A DNA stretch of 64,000 nucleotides from Glandiceps talaboti (GCF_964340395.1 NC_135570.1:5266322-5330321); one strand, 5' to 3'; positions 21,401 to 32,098 are shown, numbered from the stretch's first letter. Notes: generated by a model from the letters alone, not told the origin. Made by a program: numbers and translations.

Positions 21401-23663
21401 GGGGGGGGGGTGTCCTCTGAAAAGCTTTGCTTTAAATTTCTAGAATCTCACGATTTCCATCTTTTGATGCAGAACTCAAGAATTTTTTCCATGTTCCTGT
21501 GACATCACTTTGGATAAAACATTACTTTTGCATACTACTTATGGAAAGACATCTATTGAACTAAATTTGAAGTAAAAAACGATAAATTAATGATGTGATA
21601 CTCAAGATTACAAACCTTTACACCTAGATACACCTAGATGTTGAGGTGTGTGTTGTAAGTTACTAATGTTTGTACACGACATTAAATTATGTTGTTACGC
21701 ACCTCAGAAATAAATCTTTAACTTTCACTATAACTTTGTTCAAGTATAAAGTAAATGCAATTTTCAGTTCAAATCAAGAAGTAAAATAGAGGGTCACTGG
21801 TAGTTTTCTTGAAGAGAGAATAAACTCAGGGCTCGAAATTAACTTTTTTCTTTGATACTATGATAGTCCTAGTTGGCTACCACTTTCAGACAGTGGAAGT
21901 CCAAGGATGGTGACGAGTAGTCCCATATTCCTGAACTGAAAACAGAATTCCTCTATTGGATAATATGAGTGATATTAAAATACTTTTATGTGTGTAAATC
22001 TTCCATACTTTAAATCATTGCATAATCAGTGATAGCCTGAGTGGGCTACTGGCTGCAAATTATGGTAGTCTCATAACCAGAATTGGTAGTCTGTGGATAT
22101 GGGACTACCGTTAATTTCAAGTCCTGTAACTGATTTAAAAGTGCATTTTTACTGTATAACTCAAAAACGTAATAAGTCACCCAGTAGTACTTCAGGGGTG
22201 TGTCATGGAGGAAGACTTGTTTTCACAGTGATCAACTCTTTAGTGACTTGGTTTATGAAACTCTCCGTATTTACACCCTAAATATAGGGTGTCAGGCTTT
22301 AAAGGGTTAATCTTTCAGTGTAGGTTTATTGCAGTACATAAAAATGTGAAAAAGAAAGACGTTAATGACAATCTAAATTGTTTTTCTATCTCTAGGGGAG
22401 AGTAGCAGAAGTTCTAAGAAATCATTCCTATCACATAAAAGGAAAAGATGTACCACTGAACCATCTAGAGCGGGATCACCCAACACCATGGAAAATATTT
22501 CCTCGGAAGCTGAGGTATTAGATCCTAAGGATAACAACAAAAAGAACGGAGACAACAAAGGAGGATACCAAAGGAAACGCAGCCTGACTGATCCGGAAAG
22601 TGTGAAACATCGGGATAAGTCAAAAACCAAGGGATCTCTCCGGAAATCAAAAAAGAAAGGAAATGGCGACAAAGGATCCGATAAGTCTGCGAGCGAACAA
22701 AATCAAGCATTGAATGCAAAGGATAAGGAGTCGTCATCAACGTCTGACGAATCAAGCTGTAAGTCCTCTGGATTTAAAGGATTTAAAAAAGTCAGAAGGG
22801 GTTCTGCAGCTAGAGACAAGGTACCAATAGGTTCCTTGAGACTTCCTAGGAAATACAGCTTGTCTGAAACGTCAGAGTCCTATGGTATGGTCGGTATAGG
22901 ATTTCCCAGGAGTCCAATGCATGTATCCAGATTTGAAAAACGTGCGCAGAGCTTTCTTGATTGGCCAATTAATGACGCCAGAAGACAACAATACAGACAG
23001 GGAAGGGCAGCTACATTTCAGAGGCCAAGAACAGGAAGTGAATATGAAATTGTTCACAGAAATAGTGAAAGCCCGAACAGTGAGGGCAATTCAAACAGTG
23101 AGGAATTATTAGGTGCAGTCGGTGGGATAGGTGTGCCCAAAGCCGATGACAATACGAGTGGATTACAACTTACTTCATTGCCTACATTGGCTGAAAGACA
23201 ATCTCAGTCTTCCATTGGTTCACTGGACAACTTAGAGCAGGTGTTGTCATCAATTTCACCAGGTGTGCAACAGGATACACCAGATAGGAAGTCACAAGCT
23301 TCATCAACAGGTGATGCGTTGGAACAAGTCTTGCTAGGAACAGATTCCCTAGTAGAGCAATGTACATCAGGGTCAACTCAAGAACGACGGAGAAAGATCT
23401 CACACAGTAGGACATTATCGATGCCTGACTGTAGTGCTAGTCCATGGAGTGTACACGAAAGTGCAGTTCTTTTACAAGACCCAAACAGTGCAACCATAGA
23501 TAATCATCCCAATGGCAAGACCATTGAAATGAACACCATTAATAGCAAAAATGGTGTGAGGGTAAACCATATCAAAGACAATGCTGATGATGATGACGAT
23601 GACGACGTCAGCTATGCAGAAATAGACTTTCAAGCAACACAGAACATGGCAAAGAAAAATTAA
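7531..23663 (+). CDS. DOK7: Dok-7-like docking protein, 5 exons, N-terminus missing from window
   Basis: Join 7531-7764, 9857-10063, 10591-10707, 13832-15619, 22396-23663, stop TAA at 23661-23663. Every junction is phase 1 and the split codons read through without a stop, which supports the model strongly. The order is the C-terminal half of a PH domain, an IRS-type PTB domain (exons 2-3) and a disordered tail of about 1000 residues. The blocks IICLQRIILLGFD, LPPGPATLYF and GAWQLKDVLKFG match the Dok-7 pattern (known family: cytoplasmic adaptor that binds and activates the MuSK receptor kinase at the neuromuscular synapse). The tail has two YxxP sites, five YxxM sites and paired proline motifs. 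It is far longer than vertebrate Dok-7 (about 500 residues in all). The first PH strands and the start codon are not visible between 1 and 7530 and are probably further upstream. Another Dok or IRS paralogue is possible but fits less well. Confidence 0.86.
8305..8388 (+). repeat. R2 unit (GGTAAAATGAC...GGAACTCAGGTAGATTTTACC)
   Basis: A single copy of the unit that is tandem at 24772-25062: ACCCCGGTAAAATGAC, then GGAACTCAGGTAGATTTTAC and CCGCCCTTATCAAAAACA. Confidence 0.6.
8424..8480. repeat. R7 hairpin family, half copy
   Basis: GCCTAGAATCCAGTTTGTGTGGGTATTTTTGGCTCTTACC matches one arm of the family. Confidence 0.45.
9385..9483 (+). repeat. GTA/GCA trinucleotide microsatellite
   Basis: AGT repeats with an internal AGC-containing part. 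The reading frame with a poly-Ser run through it is not a gene. Confidence 0.9.
9857..10063 (+). CDS. DOK7: Dok-7-like exon b: first half of PTB domain
   Basis: The acceptor is TGTATTTCAG and the donor is ATCAA|GTAAGT. The split codon with the previous exon reads Ala (G|CT). It encodes the N-terminal strands of an IRS-type PTB domain: ADHKFTLSIP, then LPPGPATLYF and GAWQLKDVLKFG. The P.GPATLYL and W.L.DLRR.G positions are typical of Dok-7. Phase 1 at both ends. Confidence 0.88.
10115..10392 (+). repeat. Foldback repeat family R1, copy in Dok-7-like intron
   Basis: The left arm (TCCTCGTTCAGTCAAGGAAA, GAGTAACCTAAGG) pairs with a right arm (CCTTAGGTCATGAGTATTTTCCAGCTGAAT). It is followed by a unique part (TTTGACTCATATTTCGAACAC) shared with the 43100 copy. 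Confidence 0.7.
10591..10707 (+). CDS. DOK7: Dok-7-like exon c: second half of PTB domain
   Basis: The acceptor is CCAATATTACAG and the donor is TCAG|GTAATG. It supplies the final PTB strands and C-terminal helix: CGIFVLLTDRGESIQNVFD, comparable with the G.FFL....GEQI..LFD segment of Dok-7. It is short, so it would be missed by a search for long reading frames with a start codon. Phase 1 at both ends, and the split codon with exon d gives Asp. Confidence 0.85.
12205..12430 (+). mobile_element. tRNA-headed SINE-like element
   Basis: GGTTAGTATAGTG at about 12217 resembles a pol III A box (as in tRNA-Asp/Glu) and GGTTTCAGTCCC at 12261 a B box, 40 bases apart. The body (TATCAGTGACGCCAT...CCAGACAACTT...AATCCTAATCTGA) recurs at 18235-18415 and in part at 49190-49350. 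Confidence 0.55.
12555..12755 (-). repeat. R2 units, inverted and partly duplicated
   Basis: It reads GAGTTCCTCAGTCATTTTACTAGGGTTCCC and TTGTTAAGGGTGGTAAGTAGGTAAAATCTACCTG, the reverse of the 8305 copy. A second diverged unit ends at 12750. Confidence 0.6.
12772..13049. mobile_element. Foldback MITE with long arms and 9-base target duplication
   Basis: The ends are TAGACTCTCTCAC and GTGAGAGAGTCTA. Inner arms also pair (GCTGTTTTGTATGTACC / GGTACATACAAAACAGC; TGTGGACCCTCGTCAACTACA / TGTAGTTGATGAGGGCCCACA). TTGTGTGTA flanks both sides exactly (12763-12771 and 13050-13058). Long arms with a 9-base duplication fit a Mutator-like non-autonomous element. It has no coding capacity. Confidence 0.75.
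13832..15619 (+). CDS. DOK7: Dok-7-like exon d: tyrosine-motif tail (five YxxM, two YxxP)
   Basis: The acceptor is TTTTTGATACAG at 13831 and the donor is AGAG|GTAAGA, both keeping phase 1. The in-frame ATG at 13768 lies in the intron and is not the start. The 596-codon exon encodes a low-complexity Asn/Gln/Ser-rich tail. Tyrosine motifs with the first base of Tyr: YELK 14131, YELM 14524, YELM 14638, YQLM 14830, YELM 14905, YEIM 15130, YRVP 15205, YNSP 15265. Each YxxM lies in a short repeat of the form I-[RQ]-[ED]-x-[ED]-Y-[EQ]-[LI]-M-x-P. Near 15384-15450 a doubled proline motif (PRPRPVSCKL, then PRPLPVTCKL) could bind SH3 domains. Minus-strand reading frames here are shadows. Confidence 0.85.
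15768..15900 (+). repeat. Dispersed repeat family R3, diverged copy
   Basis: It shares TTTTGGATTTTGGATTTA(C/T)AAAACAA, the CATAGACCAAGT word and the later TTGCAAA.AGCTA with the copy at 54270. It lies in the intron just after Dok-7-like exon d. Confidence 0.6.
15915..16215 (+). repeat. Patch of repeated TCTAAAATGGGGTC words
   Basis: The word or close variants occur at least six times at irregular spacing, ending with GGTATAAAATGGGGTC. Confidence 0.6.
18235..18415 (+). mobile_element. SINE-like body, copy of the 12205 element
   Basis: It shares TTATCAGTGA.GCCAT, ATAGGATCATT, GCCAGACAACT and TTAATCCTA..CTGA in the same order. The tRNA-like head is diverged. Confidence 0.5.
20574..20720 (+). 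repeat. Foldback repeat family R1, diverged hairpin copy
   Basis: It opens with TTTTTCTTCATTCAGCCAGAAAATAC and TGTGACCTAAGG, and closes with CAAATGAAGACAAATTTTGGGGAATAATA. Ends are inverted relative to each other. Confidence 0.6.
21827..22126. mobile_element. 300-base hAT-like MITE
   Basis: The left end is CAGGGCTCGAAATTAAC and the right end reads CAGGACTTGAAATTAAC on the other strand (two mismatches in 17). CAGGG-type ends are common in hAT elements. A clean 8-base target duplication is not visible. A related inverted end (GTTAATTTCAAGCCCCG) lies at about 25590-25607. Confidence 0.6.
22396..23663 (+). CDS. DOK7: Dok-7-like exon e: C-terminal tail
   Basis: The acceptor is TTTTTCTATCTCTAG. 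The two bases GG complete a Gly codon begun in exon d, and the frame runs open to TAA at 23661. The start of the reading frame is therefore 22396, not the internal ATG at 22488. The exon is rich in Ser, Lys and Asp. It carries a basic stretch (RKSKKKGNGDKG), a YEIV site (Tyr at 23043), a 14-3-3-like RTLSMP, a repeated LEQVL segment, and near the end a run of seven Asp followed by VSYAEIDF (Tyr at 23613). No folded domain is recognised. Assignment to this gene rests on phase, strand, composition and the shared YEI motif. It has not been tested by transcript. Confidence 0.75.
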
Positions 23664-23995
23664 GAACCATTGTCAGGAGCTCTGAGAAATACCACAGCAG
23701 GCAAAATATCAACTAATGACAACTATTACTTGTTGATTGTTTTGTCCAATTTTGAGTAATCTTTCGGTATTTTTATTTTTTATATATTTTTTTCATGAAT
23801 TCAACAAAATGACAAAACCACCAATCAGATCATAGCAATGTTTTGTACCAATGGAATCCATATCATAGAGACTACCAAACTGCCAATGAAGGTCTTCATG
23901 AAATTATGCAAATTAAACTCTGTCAAAGCTCAGAGGTTACCCACAGACTTTTTTTTGAATGTACAATTTGAAAAATAAATGTTGGTCATTTTTTT
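23664..23995 (+). other. Putative 3' UTR and poly(A) signal of the Dok-7-like gene
   Basis: AT-rich, non-coding sequence follows the stop codon. The first good AATAAA is at 23974-23979 and is followed by a TG-rich then T-rich stretch, a normal arrangement for cleavage and polyadenylation. Another AATAAA occurs near 24510 and could be an alternative end. Confidence 0.5.
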
Positions 23996-24771
23996 TTCGA
24001 TAACTGCTGTGATATTTGTCAAGGTCAACTTAAAGAATGGCATTAATGTGTACATGAATTTAGTGTATATTTTAGCAATGTTTTGGTAGTTACAATGTTT
24101 AACATAGACAGTGGAGACTGTCTATGATATAAACATGCTTTGGTGTCATTTGTGTGTTTTTTTTCTACAAATGCACCGCCTTATTATATTATTGCCCAAG
24201 CTGCTCAGTTTTAACAGTAACTTAAATAATAATACCTCTAGCTACCTCCAGTACGGTTCTTTTCTGTTCAACTGTACACAGTATGTAAATATCAGCAGCT
24301 GAATGTCAGTGTTAAAAGTGTGCTTTTTTTATATATATATTTCTCAAATCTTATCTCTGTTCCTCGTCATTCTAATGCTGCACATCAGAAATAGTTTGGC
24401 AGATAGTGTCAGTCTTTCATAGTTTGGCAGACAGTGTTATTCAATTCAACATGGGGATGGGGACGGCAGTATTTCTTGCCTGGACAACCACTTTACAATC
24501 TCCACATGAATAAAAAAGTAAAATTCAAGTACTGCAACTTAAGTATTACACTCTTAAAAAGTAAATCCACAAGTAAAGATAATGATACTTTTTGCACAAA
24601 TTATTATTCAAAAGTTTTGTAAAGAAAAGATGAGTCAAAAAGTTATGACATACAAGAATTCAACCTAGTTGATAAAGTATTATCAAGATTTTCATCTGTT
24701 CTCAAAATGGTCCTCTTCAAAATGAATGTCAGTTAAAGCGGGCAGTGTGAAGCGTTTTTTGCTATGGGTTT

Positions 24772-25062
24772 ATAGAACCCTGGTGAAGTACCTGGTGAAC
24801 TCGGGTAGATTTTACCAACTTGCTGCCCTTCACAAAACAATGATAGGGAACCCTGTTGAAATACCTGGCGAACTCAGGTAGATTTTACTGACTTTAATAC
24901 CACCCTTAAAAAAACAACAATAGGAAATTCTGGCAAAATATCTGTATAACTCGGGTATATTTTACCAACTCAGTTGCCACCCTTAACAAAAACAATAGTA
25001 GGGAAACCTGGTAAAATGACTAGGAAACTCAGATAGATTTTACCTATCTACTGTCCATAACC
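24772..25062 (+). repeat. R2 tandem array, four units of roughly 75 bases
   Basis: Each unit reads GGGAACCCTGGT.AAATACCTGG..AACTC.GGTAGATTTTAC, then a CCACCCTTAACAAAAACAAT stretch. Confidence 0.75.
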
Positions 25063-28000
25063 CAAATACTGATCTTGTGTTTCATAACTTAATAACTTAA
25101 GATTACCATCTACGGAATGATTTGATGTTGAAAAATAATGTTTTAAATGTAAATATCCTTACTTGTAGGTTTATCTTGTTATCAATGTCCAGGGCTCAAA
25201 TGGGGATATCGTCTGTGTAATAAGCAGACAATCACATGTTGTATAGAGTTTGTGCTGGACACATGTCATTGTCAAGTACAAGATATTGATTAAAAATCAC
25301 TTCCTTGATAGCCATTACATAATGTGCCATTATGTAACTTGATGCGGCTGCCTGGTAAAAAAACACAACTAGCTTGTTCTTCCTAGTGTTAAACTAGATC
25401 ACCTCTCCACTGATTGTAACTTTGGTTTTAGTAACTATTGTTTAACTGTTTATTACATCTATCAATTATTAATCATTAAATACACAATTATTTTGGTCAT
25501 GTGGAAAAGAAAAGGAAGTGACTATCAAATATTCCCGGTTGACTACCATTTTCAAAAGTGGTAGTCAAAGTGACTACCAACAAAAAAAAAGTTAATTTCA
25601 AGCCCCGATATCTTGAAATATTTTGCTTTCAAGAGAATTAACTTTTGCTGAAACAACATTGGGTTTTATTTGTATTGATCAAAGACTCAACTCATCACAA
25701 ATTTGGTCAAGAAATGTCAATTTAGATGCAATTTTAGCAGAAAATAAAAGGAAAAAACTGAGAACAGTAATCCAGAATGGTTTTATTTGATATTTTCGTC
25801 TCTATACGTTAGCTGAAAGATGTAATAAACTACTGTGCAGATTATGTCAAACAATATTATTTATACTGTACATATATTTTTAGTTTATGGAAATCCACAT
25901 AAACATATTAGCTGGTAAATAGACAATAAATTAAATTAACAATAAGTTTATTGTAGCCTTTAAATGACAGTTTAGGTTTAATGAATTAAACACACAGCTT
26001 GTACAGTTTGACTCTTTTTAATGTTTTTATTTTGCAAAGCCTACATTGTATTTATGCATGTAGCTAACTTTATTGTATCGATCTTCCATATTGCAAATTA
26101 TATGCGTCTCAACTCATGAGTTATTTTTGAACATCTGTAAAAAATACTGGGCATTTGGTCATAGATATACACAATAGAACCTGCTTACTAACCTTCGCTG
26201 TTAGACTACTCGTACTTACTTATTTAATTGAAACATCAGACTTTTCAATGCCTTACTAAAAAAGTACTTGAGCTTTACCATATTCCAAATTTCAGATGCA
26301 ATTCAAAACATGACATGTAGAAATTGAGAACTGTGTTAATTCATTGGTGCAGTCACTGAGTATGAAATTGTACATGCAGTATTATTTTCACCATTGCTTT
26401 TTTTTTCTGCATATACAACAACACTCATCACCACAGCCTGCAAAGTAGAACGAACCAAACATGCTACATTCTGCATATCACAAATGCTATATACAACCTA
26501 TACTATGAAAATCATAAGTTTTGCAGTGCAAATTTAGCCAAAAACCACTATGCAGAATCTTTACTCTACTTACTAGTTCACAACTCTTTGATATATTATG
26601 ACCAAAAATACTAATATTCTGTATTCTTTGTGTTTCACTGGTTGGGGTAGGGATAGGGAACCTGAAGTATTGTACCGTATCTCCCAAAAAATGATTTTGA
26701 CCACCAACAAGCCATTTCTTCCTCTACAGTTAAAAATAGTATTGTTTCCATTTTTTACTCAAATTGTGCAACACATCATGATGTTAGTTTATAGAAAAAC
26801 TCCAGACAAGATTGGAAGCATACTTCACCGCAATAATTGAACACTTCTCTTCAAAAGAAATGAAACAGCTCAGTTCAAAATTCACATCAGCAATACTTCA
26901 ACATATGATAGATGTCAGAACATGTGTGTGTGGAACTCAAAAACTTTATACAAACTTCAGTAAGTTAACTTCTTACTTTGTTTTGTTCTCAGAATACTTT
27001 TCAGTTGGTGAAAGAAAGAAAACATATTTAAGCATTTGTAAATAATGAAAATGTGTAGCGTGGAGTAGTAGGTCGAGTCTGAATGATAGCCTTGAAAACT
27101 TGCAATGACTATTTGGCTTGTCAGTGTCTTTCACCAGGTGAAGCCAAAAAGTCAGGTCTCTGACTGTCTAAATTAATGTTGTTTTATTTATGATCGCCGG
27201 CTTAAGAGCTTTACTGTTTGCTTTCTTAATAAGAAGCACAGTCATCTAGTTGTGTAACTATGTTGCTAGTAGTAGTTTGTATTGGCTAGAGAGAAAGAGA
27301 GAGTTAACTGAAAAATTTCAGTTTTTCAAGTATTGTGTTGTTTGTGAAGTAAACGATTTGTACAATTTCTGTTTGTGTTTCCTTGTAAACTGAAAGTGAC
27401 TTTTACAAATACATGCATTTTCCAAGGTTTTATAACATGGGTGCCTTGCTAAAACTTTGCTGATATGTGTATGAAATTAAATCTTTGTGAATTTTACCTG
27501 ATTCTTATTAGCTGTTGAAATGCTAGTCTTTAAGGAGTGACATGTCATGCCCACCTTATGAGCATAGAAATGGGAAGGGTGTATTATGAAACAGCATGAC
27601 TTACAACGTGCTAAAACTCTAGATAAAAAACACTGCTGTGTGAATTCATGATTTTGAAGTCACTGATCAGTAAAGGGCTTAAATGAATACACCTTTTTTT
27701 CAAATACATGTATGGCATTCACTCTTTCAACTTACAAAAAGTTGCTCTCAGAAAAGGGTACAACTTTTTTGGCCAACTTTATACACTGATCTACCAATAG
27801 TACACAACTCAATGGATCTGGGAGGGGGGTTCATTCCAACATATGAGAGTAAATGAAATGTTTTGGGGGGGCCAGGGGAGAGGGCACTTTATACAGGGAA
27901 GGGAAATGGTGGGGTATTTGCCTCTTAAAGTTTGCTGTTTATAGCATAGACCCGATGGTGGAGGGTCTGTGTTTATAGTGATGTTTGTTTCAATAAGTTT

Positions 28001-30280
28001 ACTTTGCTACTGTAGATTTTAAAATGCCACTCAAATTGAGACATATAAATCCTAACTTTATCTGTTACTGTATTCATGAAAACTAAACCTCATTCTCCAT
28101 TAAAATCAAGAAAAAAAATTGAGTGTCACCCAACAAATTTTTGAAACGGAGGTCAAAATGATCCCTATACCTTTATATCCTAACATTAATCTTCTGGATT
28201 GCAGGCATAATATTTCACCATACTTTTTTTATGGCAGCCTTTGTTAACCAGAGGATAAGGTTCTAAAAAACATAGACATTTATGTTGATAACACTGGGCA
28301 TATAAACTAAATTATTAAGATTTAAATGAAGTATACAAGACTGTGACACAGTGTACCTCATAAGCCAATGTGGTGTGCCACTAATGCATGTAGCATTTCT
28401 TGTGATGCACCAAACTTTGGTATTCCCTGATCCTTTCCTGTTATGGTGACTCACAAGAAAATAACATTTTTATCATTCTGACCCATAATAGAGGGGCATA
28501 CTGTTGTTAGAATTGATAAGAGTACATGGCCAAAGATAATAATGTTGTTTTCCTTGCCTTCTCCAAGAATTCATTGTTGCTGGGCAGGTGGCAGCCAGTG
28601 TCCTCTAGATGCACTCAGTATTTACTCAGAAAAAGAATTCAGTTTACTTGTAGTTCCTATTTCCTGTCTAAGATTGTTCTTTCATAACAACTCAAGAATA
28701 CAGAAAATCAAAAACCTTCCAAGTCTCCCAAATATTTCTTTCAACTCTCCTCTCTTTTTACGTGTATAATGTGTAAATAAATAAAGTTGAAGCCAGTATC
28801 GCAGAATATGTATTCATTCAAAAAAGCCCCCAAAGCCTAATGGAGATGTTCAGAAATGTTAGAATAAATCAGACAAGAGTAAATACTTGTCTGAAAATCC
28901 TTCCCAGTTGAGGGATGTGTCTGGAGGGAAATCATCACACCTCATTTTGGGCCGAGTTTGTTCGTCTTTAAAATAAATGAATTTTGTATTATAGCTCTTG
29001 ATAAAATTAGTTTATCGTAATGAAAGTATTTTGATAAGCAATGTACTCAGCTTCAGGTGCTAAATTCAGTTCAGCATCACTCACTTCTTGTTGTTGATGC
29101 AACACGTAGAGACAAATACATACATCTTCGCAACAGGTGGACAATTATTACTCAATACGAGTTCTTTTTTTTTGAAAACTGTATTTTGCTGGTATAACAG
29201 CAATGATTATGCAAATTATGATATTAATATGGTTCAGTCTCTTTTGTATATTTGGCTCATCTACTTCTAGTTTTTATTTTATTTTATTTTATTTTAATAC
29301 GTCAGGAACATTTTTATATGAACATGACTGTGCCATTCTCTTATATACACAGTATGTGTGTTATTGTAATGTTTCAGTTGTACTGAAGCAGGATGCAGTC
29401 AACAAATAAAACAAATACCATTTTGAATTTGAATTCAAGAAATGTCTCAATGTATCTGTTCATGTGTGTGTGTGTCCTGTCCCAGTATATCTTTTTACTT
29501 GGATGTGTGAGTTTGTGTCTATTTACAAGGTGTTATGTTATGATAAAGTCCAGGCTAATGTCTAAATATTAAAATGAAAATGATTATAAAATAATTTTAC
29601 AGTATGACCCAGCAAAAAATGTCATCAAACGACATTTGTTTGCATATTGTATGTTTTATTAATGTGTATGCATTGTTACATTTGTAATTCACTACACTTC
29701 TTAAACATTTGATGTATTTGTAATTACATGTACATAATAACTGTCACTCTTCAGAGATATGCAAATGAGCTCATTATTCATGCAAAGTTCAATAGATATA
29801 CATAATGCTGATAAACACCCTGGGATAATGTTTACAGCTTTGGGTCAGACAGTCGACTGGATTTCTGCTCAAACCTTGAATTCTTGATGCGGGTATGGTT
29901 TCTTTATCCCTGTGACATATTTTCTATTTTGGTCGAGATTGATGTGTTTACAAAAAAAATTGGCATTTCGTCAGGTGTTGGCTTGCCATGAGTAGTCCCA
30001 CATTTTTGAAAACACAACCGTGTGGTTTCATAATAAAATATACGTGTAAAGGTTCATCTAGATATATTTTATCATTCGCATTTAGTTTAAAAACCATCTA
30101 GATTGATAATGTACACTAGTAATTCCACAATTTGGTACTGTCAGACACCATGTGCATATGAAATATCAAAACAACCTGGTCGATTTTATTACCGGTAGTA
30201 TCACATCACCCAAATGTAAAACTTGTTACGCTGGAAAATGTGAATAATATTCAATAGTTGTGATGGACAAACAAGGTATG

Positions 30281-30390
30281 TCCGCGATTTTCACGCGGGA
30301 AAAATATGTGTTGCGCGGGAAAAAATACATGTCGTGTGGTCTGATGAATGAAATGTATCATTCTCATCATGCCAGTGTGGTGACGTCATG
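30281..30390. promoter_or_regulatory. CpG-containing patch with two E2F-like sites and a CRE
   Basis: ATTTTCACGCGGGAAAAAT at 30287-30305 and TTGCGCGGGAAAAAAT at 30311-30326 match the E2F pattern (TTT[CG][CG]CGC and GCGGGAAA). A full CRE palindrome TGACGTCA is at 30381-30388. CpGs are denser than in neighbouring DNA. No gene start is recognised next to it. Confidence 0.4.
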
Positions 30391-31070
30391 TCTAGTCTCG
30401 CCTCTGTAGTGCAGGTTATTCAACTCGAAGGCATTGTCCTCCGCTAAACTGCACATACTTGGTAGAACTGGTGGGAGGGCGATACAATAATTGCACCTGA
30501 CGTACGGCGTATTTTTTTTTTAACTGAATGCTGTCTGTTGTTTACGGGAGAATGAAAACTTTATCCCAGAGGTTATGGCGTCAAACACTCCGTTCATCGA
30601 ATAAATGCGGAACTTCTGTTGAATTCGCAGTTAAATTTACTGCAAGGCAACATTGGAAATTAAACAAGTGTGATAGTTTTGAATTTCTGTTTCAAAAGCT
30701 TTGATAGTTTAGCCTACCTGTAGATTTAAGAACGGCTATCGCTACACTATTCCGCTATTCTATGACTGACATTTTGAATTGTTTGCCGTACCATGGATGG
30801 TTTTGAATTTTCTTAAATTTCAAAAGCCCAGACATTGTATTTTGTCTGACTTAGAAACTGTTGGGTTGGACTTGATAACTTGTCTGTCAATAATACCTTT
30901 CCTGGACTGAAATAAATGAATGTTATACCGTGTTATATGCAACGATTATTCGTGGAATTGCACGGTGAAAATTACTGATATTTAGAAAGAAAAATGAGCA
31001 CAACTTGATCATAACGGAATAATCTCCTTTTTCATTTCGTTATAAACAATATACAAAGTGCCGTTGTAAA

Positions 31071-31119
<49 letters not shown>

Positions 31120-31196
31120 GGTGGTGGTGGTGGTGGTGGTGGTGGTGGTGGTGGTGTTGGTGTTGGCGGCGGCGGCGGCGGCGGCGGCGGCTGCGG
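31071..31196 (+). repeat. Compound GTT-GGT-GGC trinucleotide tract
   Basis: Three pure triplet runs follow one another: TTG units, then about seventeen GGT units, then about nine GGC units. Amino-acid runs read from it on either strand (Leu/Val/Ala or His/Gln) are repeat by-products. Confidence 0.9.
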
Positions 31197-32097
31197 CAAT
31201 AGCTATGAGGAGGGGGAGTTACAAAGGGGGGGGGGCATTGAATCATAACGACAAGGTAACAGGAACCCTTGTTTTCCTGCCGAAAATTTATGAAATATCA
31301 TATTTTATACAAAAATTAATATCCGTATCACGATATCACAATAATTCTGTGACTTTTCTTTTCCTCGTCTGCGTTTTAACCTAAACATCAAGTTGTATCT
31401 TTCCCTCATCCTGTCCTTTAGCGTCATTTTCATCTACTTTTACTCTTTCTTTTTCCGTTCTCGGTATCCGGTTGTTGGCGGTATATGGCCGGACAATATC
31501 ATTGCCTTGACGACGGTCATCATCAACAAAAAGTAACTCTTTGTAACAAACAAGTTGGCCATCATGGTTCATAAAAGGAAAAAATTGCTCCAGACAATAA
31601 CAAGTTGGCTATTGTCATCCTGAGGTTAATGAACTTGTTATTGCTAATTAAAAGGGTAATTTACATAGTGCATAGACAAACAATTTCAGAATAACAATCC
31701 AAGGCCTATTACGTTTCATTCAAATGTATCGAAATTAATTCATTGTTATGCAAATTTTGTGAAGTTTCGTTGACCCCCCGAAGACATTAGTATGGTAAAC
31801 AAGGTCAGTATGTCTTAACAATATGAAATGTTGTGAGCTCTATCGGTGATTTTGTAACAATGGTCACGAATTGTCCCTGTGGTCAAGTGTACAGCATTTT
31901 GAAAGTTTTGAAATACACAAAATATTTACATCGTCACCAATCTAATTTGTCAAGGTCGGATAAAACAATAATTATTAGCACATTGTTGTGGATACATTTT
32001 TGATAATCCTTTTCAATATAAAATACCCTCGTGTTAAAGGACAAAAATTCGTTATCTTTTTGTTATGCCAGCGTTGCCTTGAGATTTATACGAAGTA

Positions 32098-32098
<1 letters not shown>

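Larger units (their letters stand above)
15620..22395 (+). other. Dok-7-like intron (d to e), 6.8 kb
   Basis: No supported exon. It holds an R3 copy, a TCTAAAATGGGGTC repeat patch, a poly-A/T tract at 17754-17790, a SINE-like body, an R1 copy and a hAT-like element. A 71-codon Ser-rich stretch open between stops at about 19162-19377 has no splice sites in the right phase. Confidence 0.55.

Noticed and set aside
31040-31384. Poly-Leu/Val/Ala or poly-His/Gln protein
   Set aside because: Produced by the compound triplet tract, with no splice or coding support.
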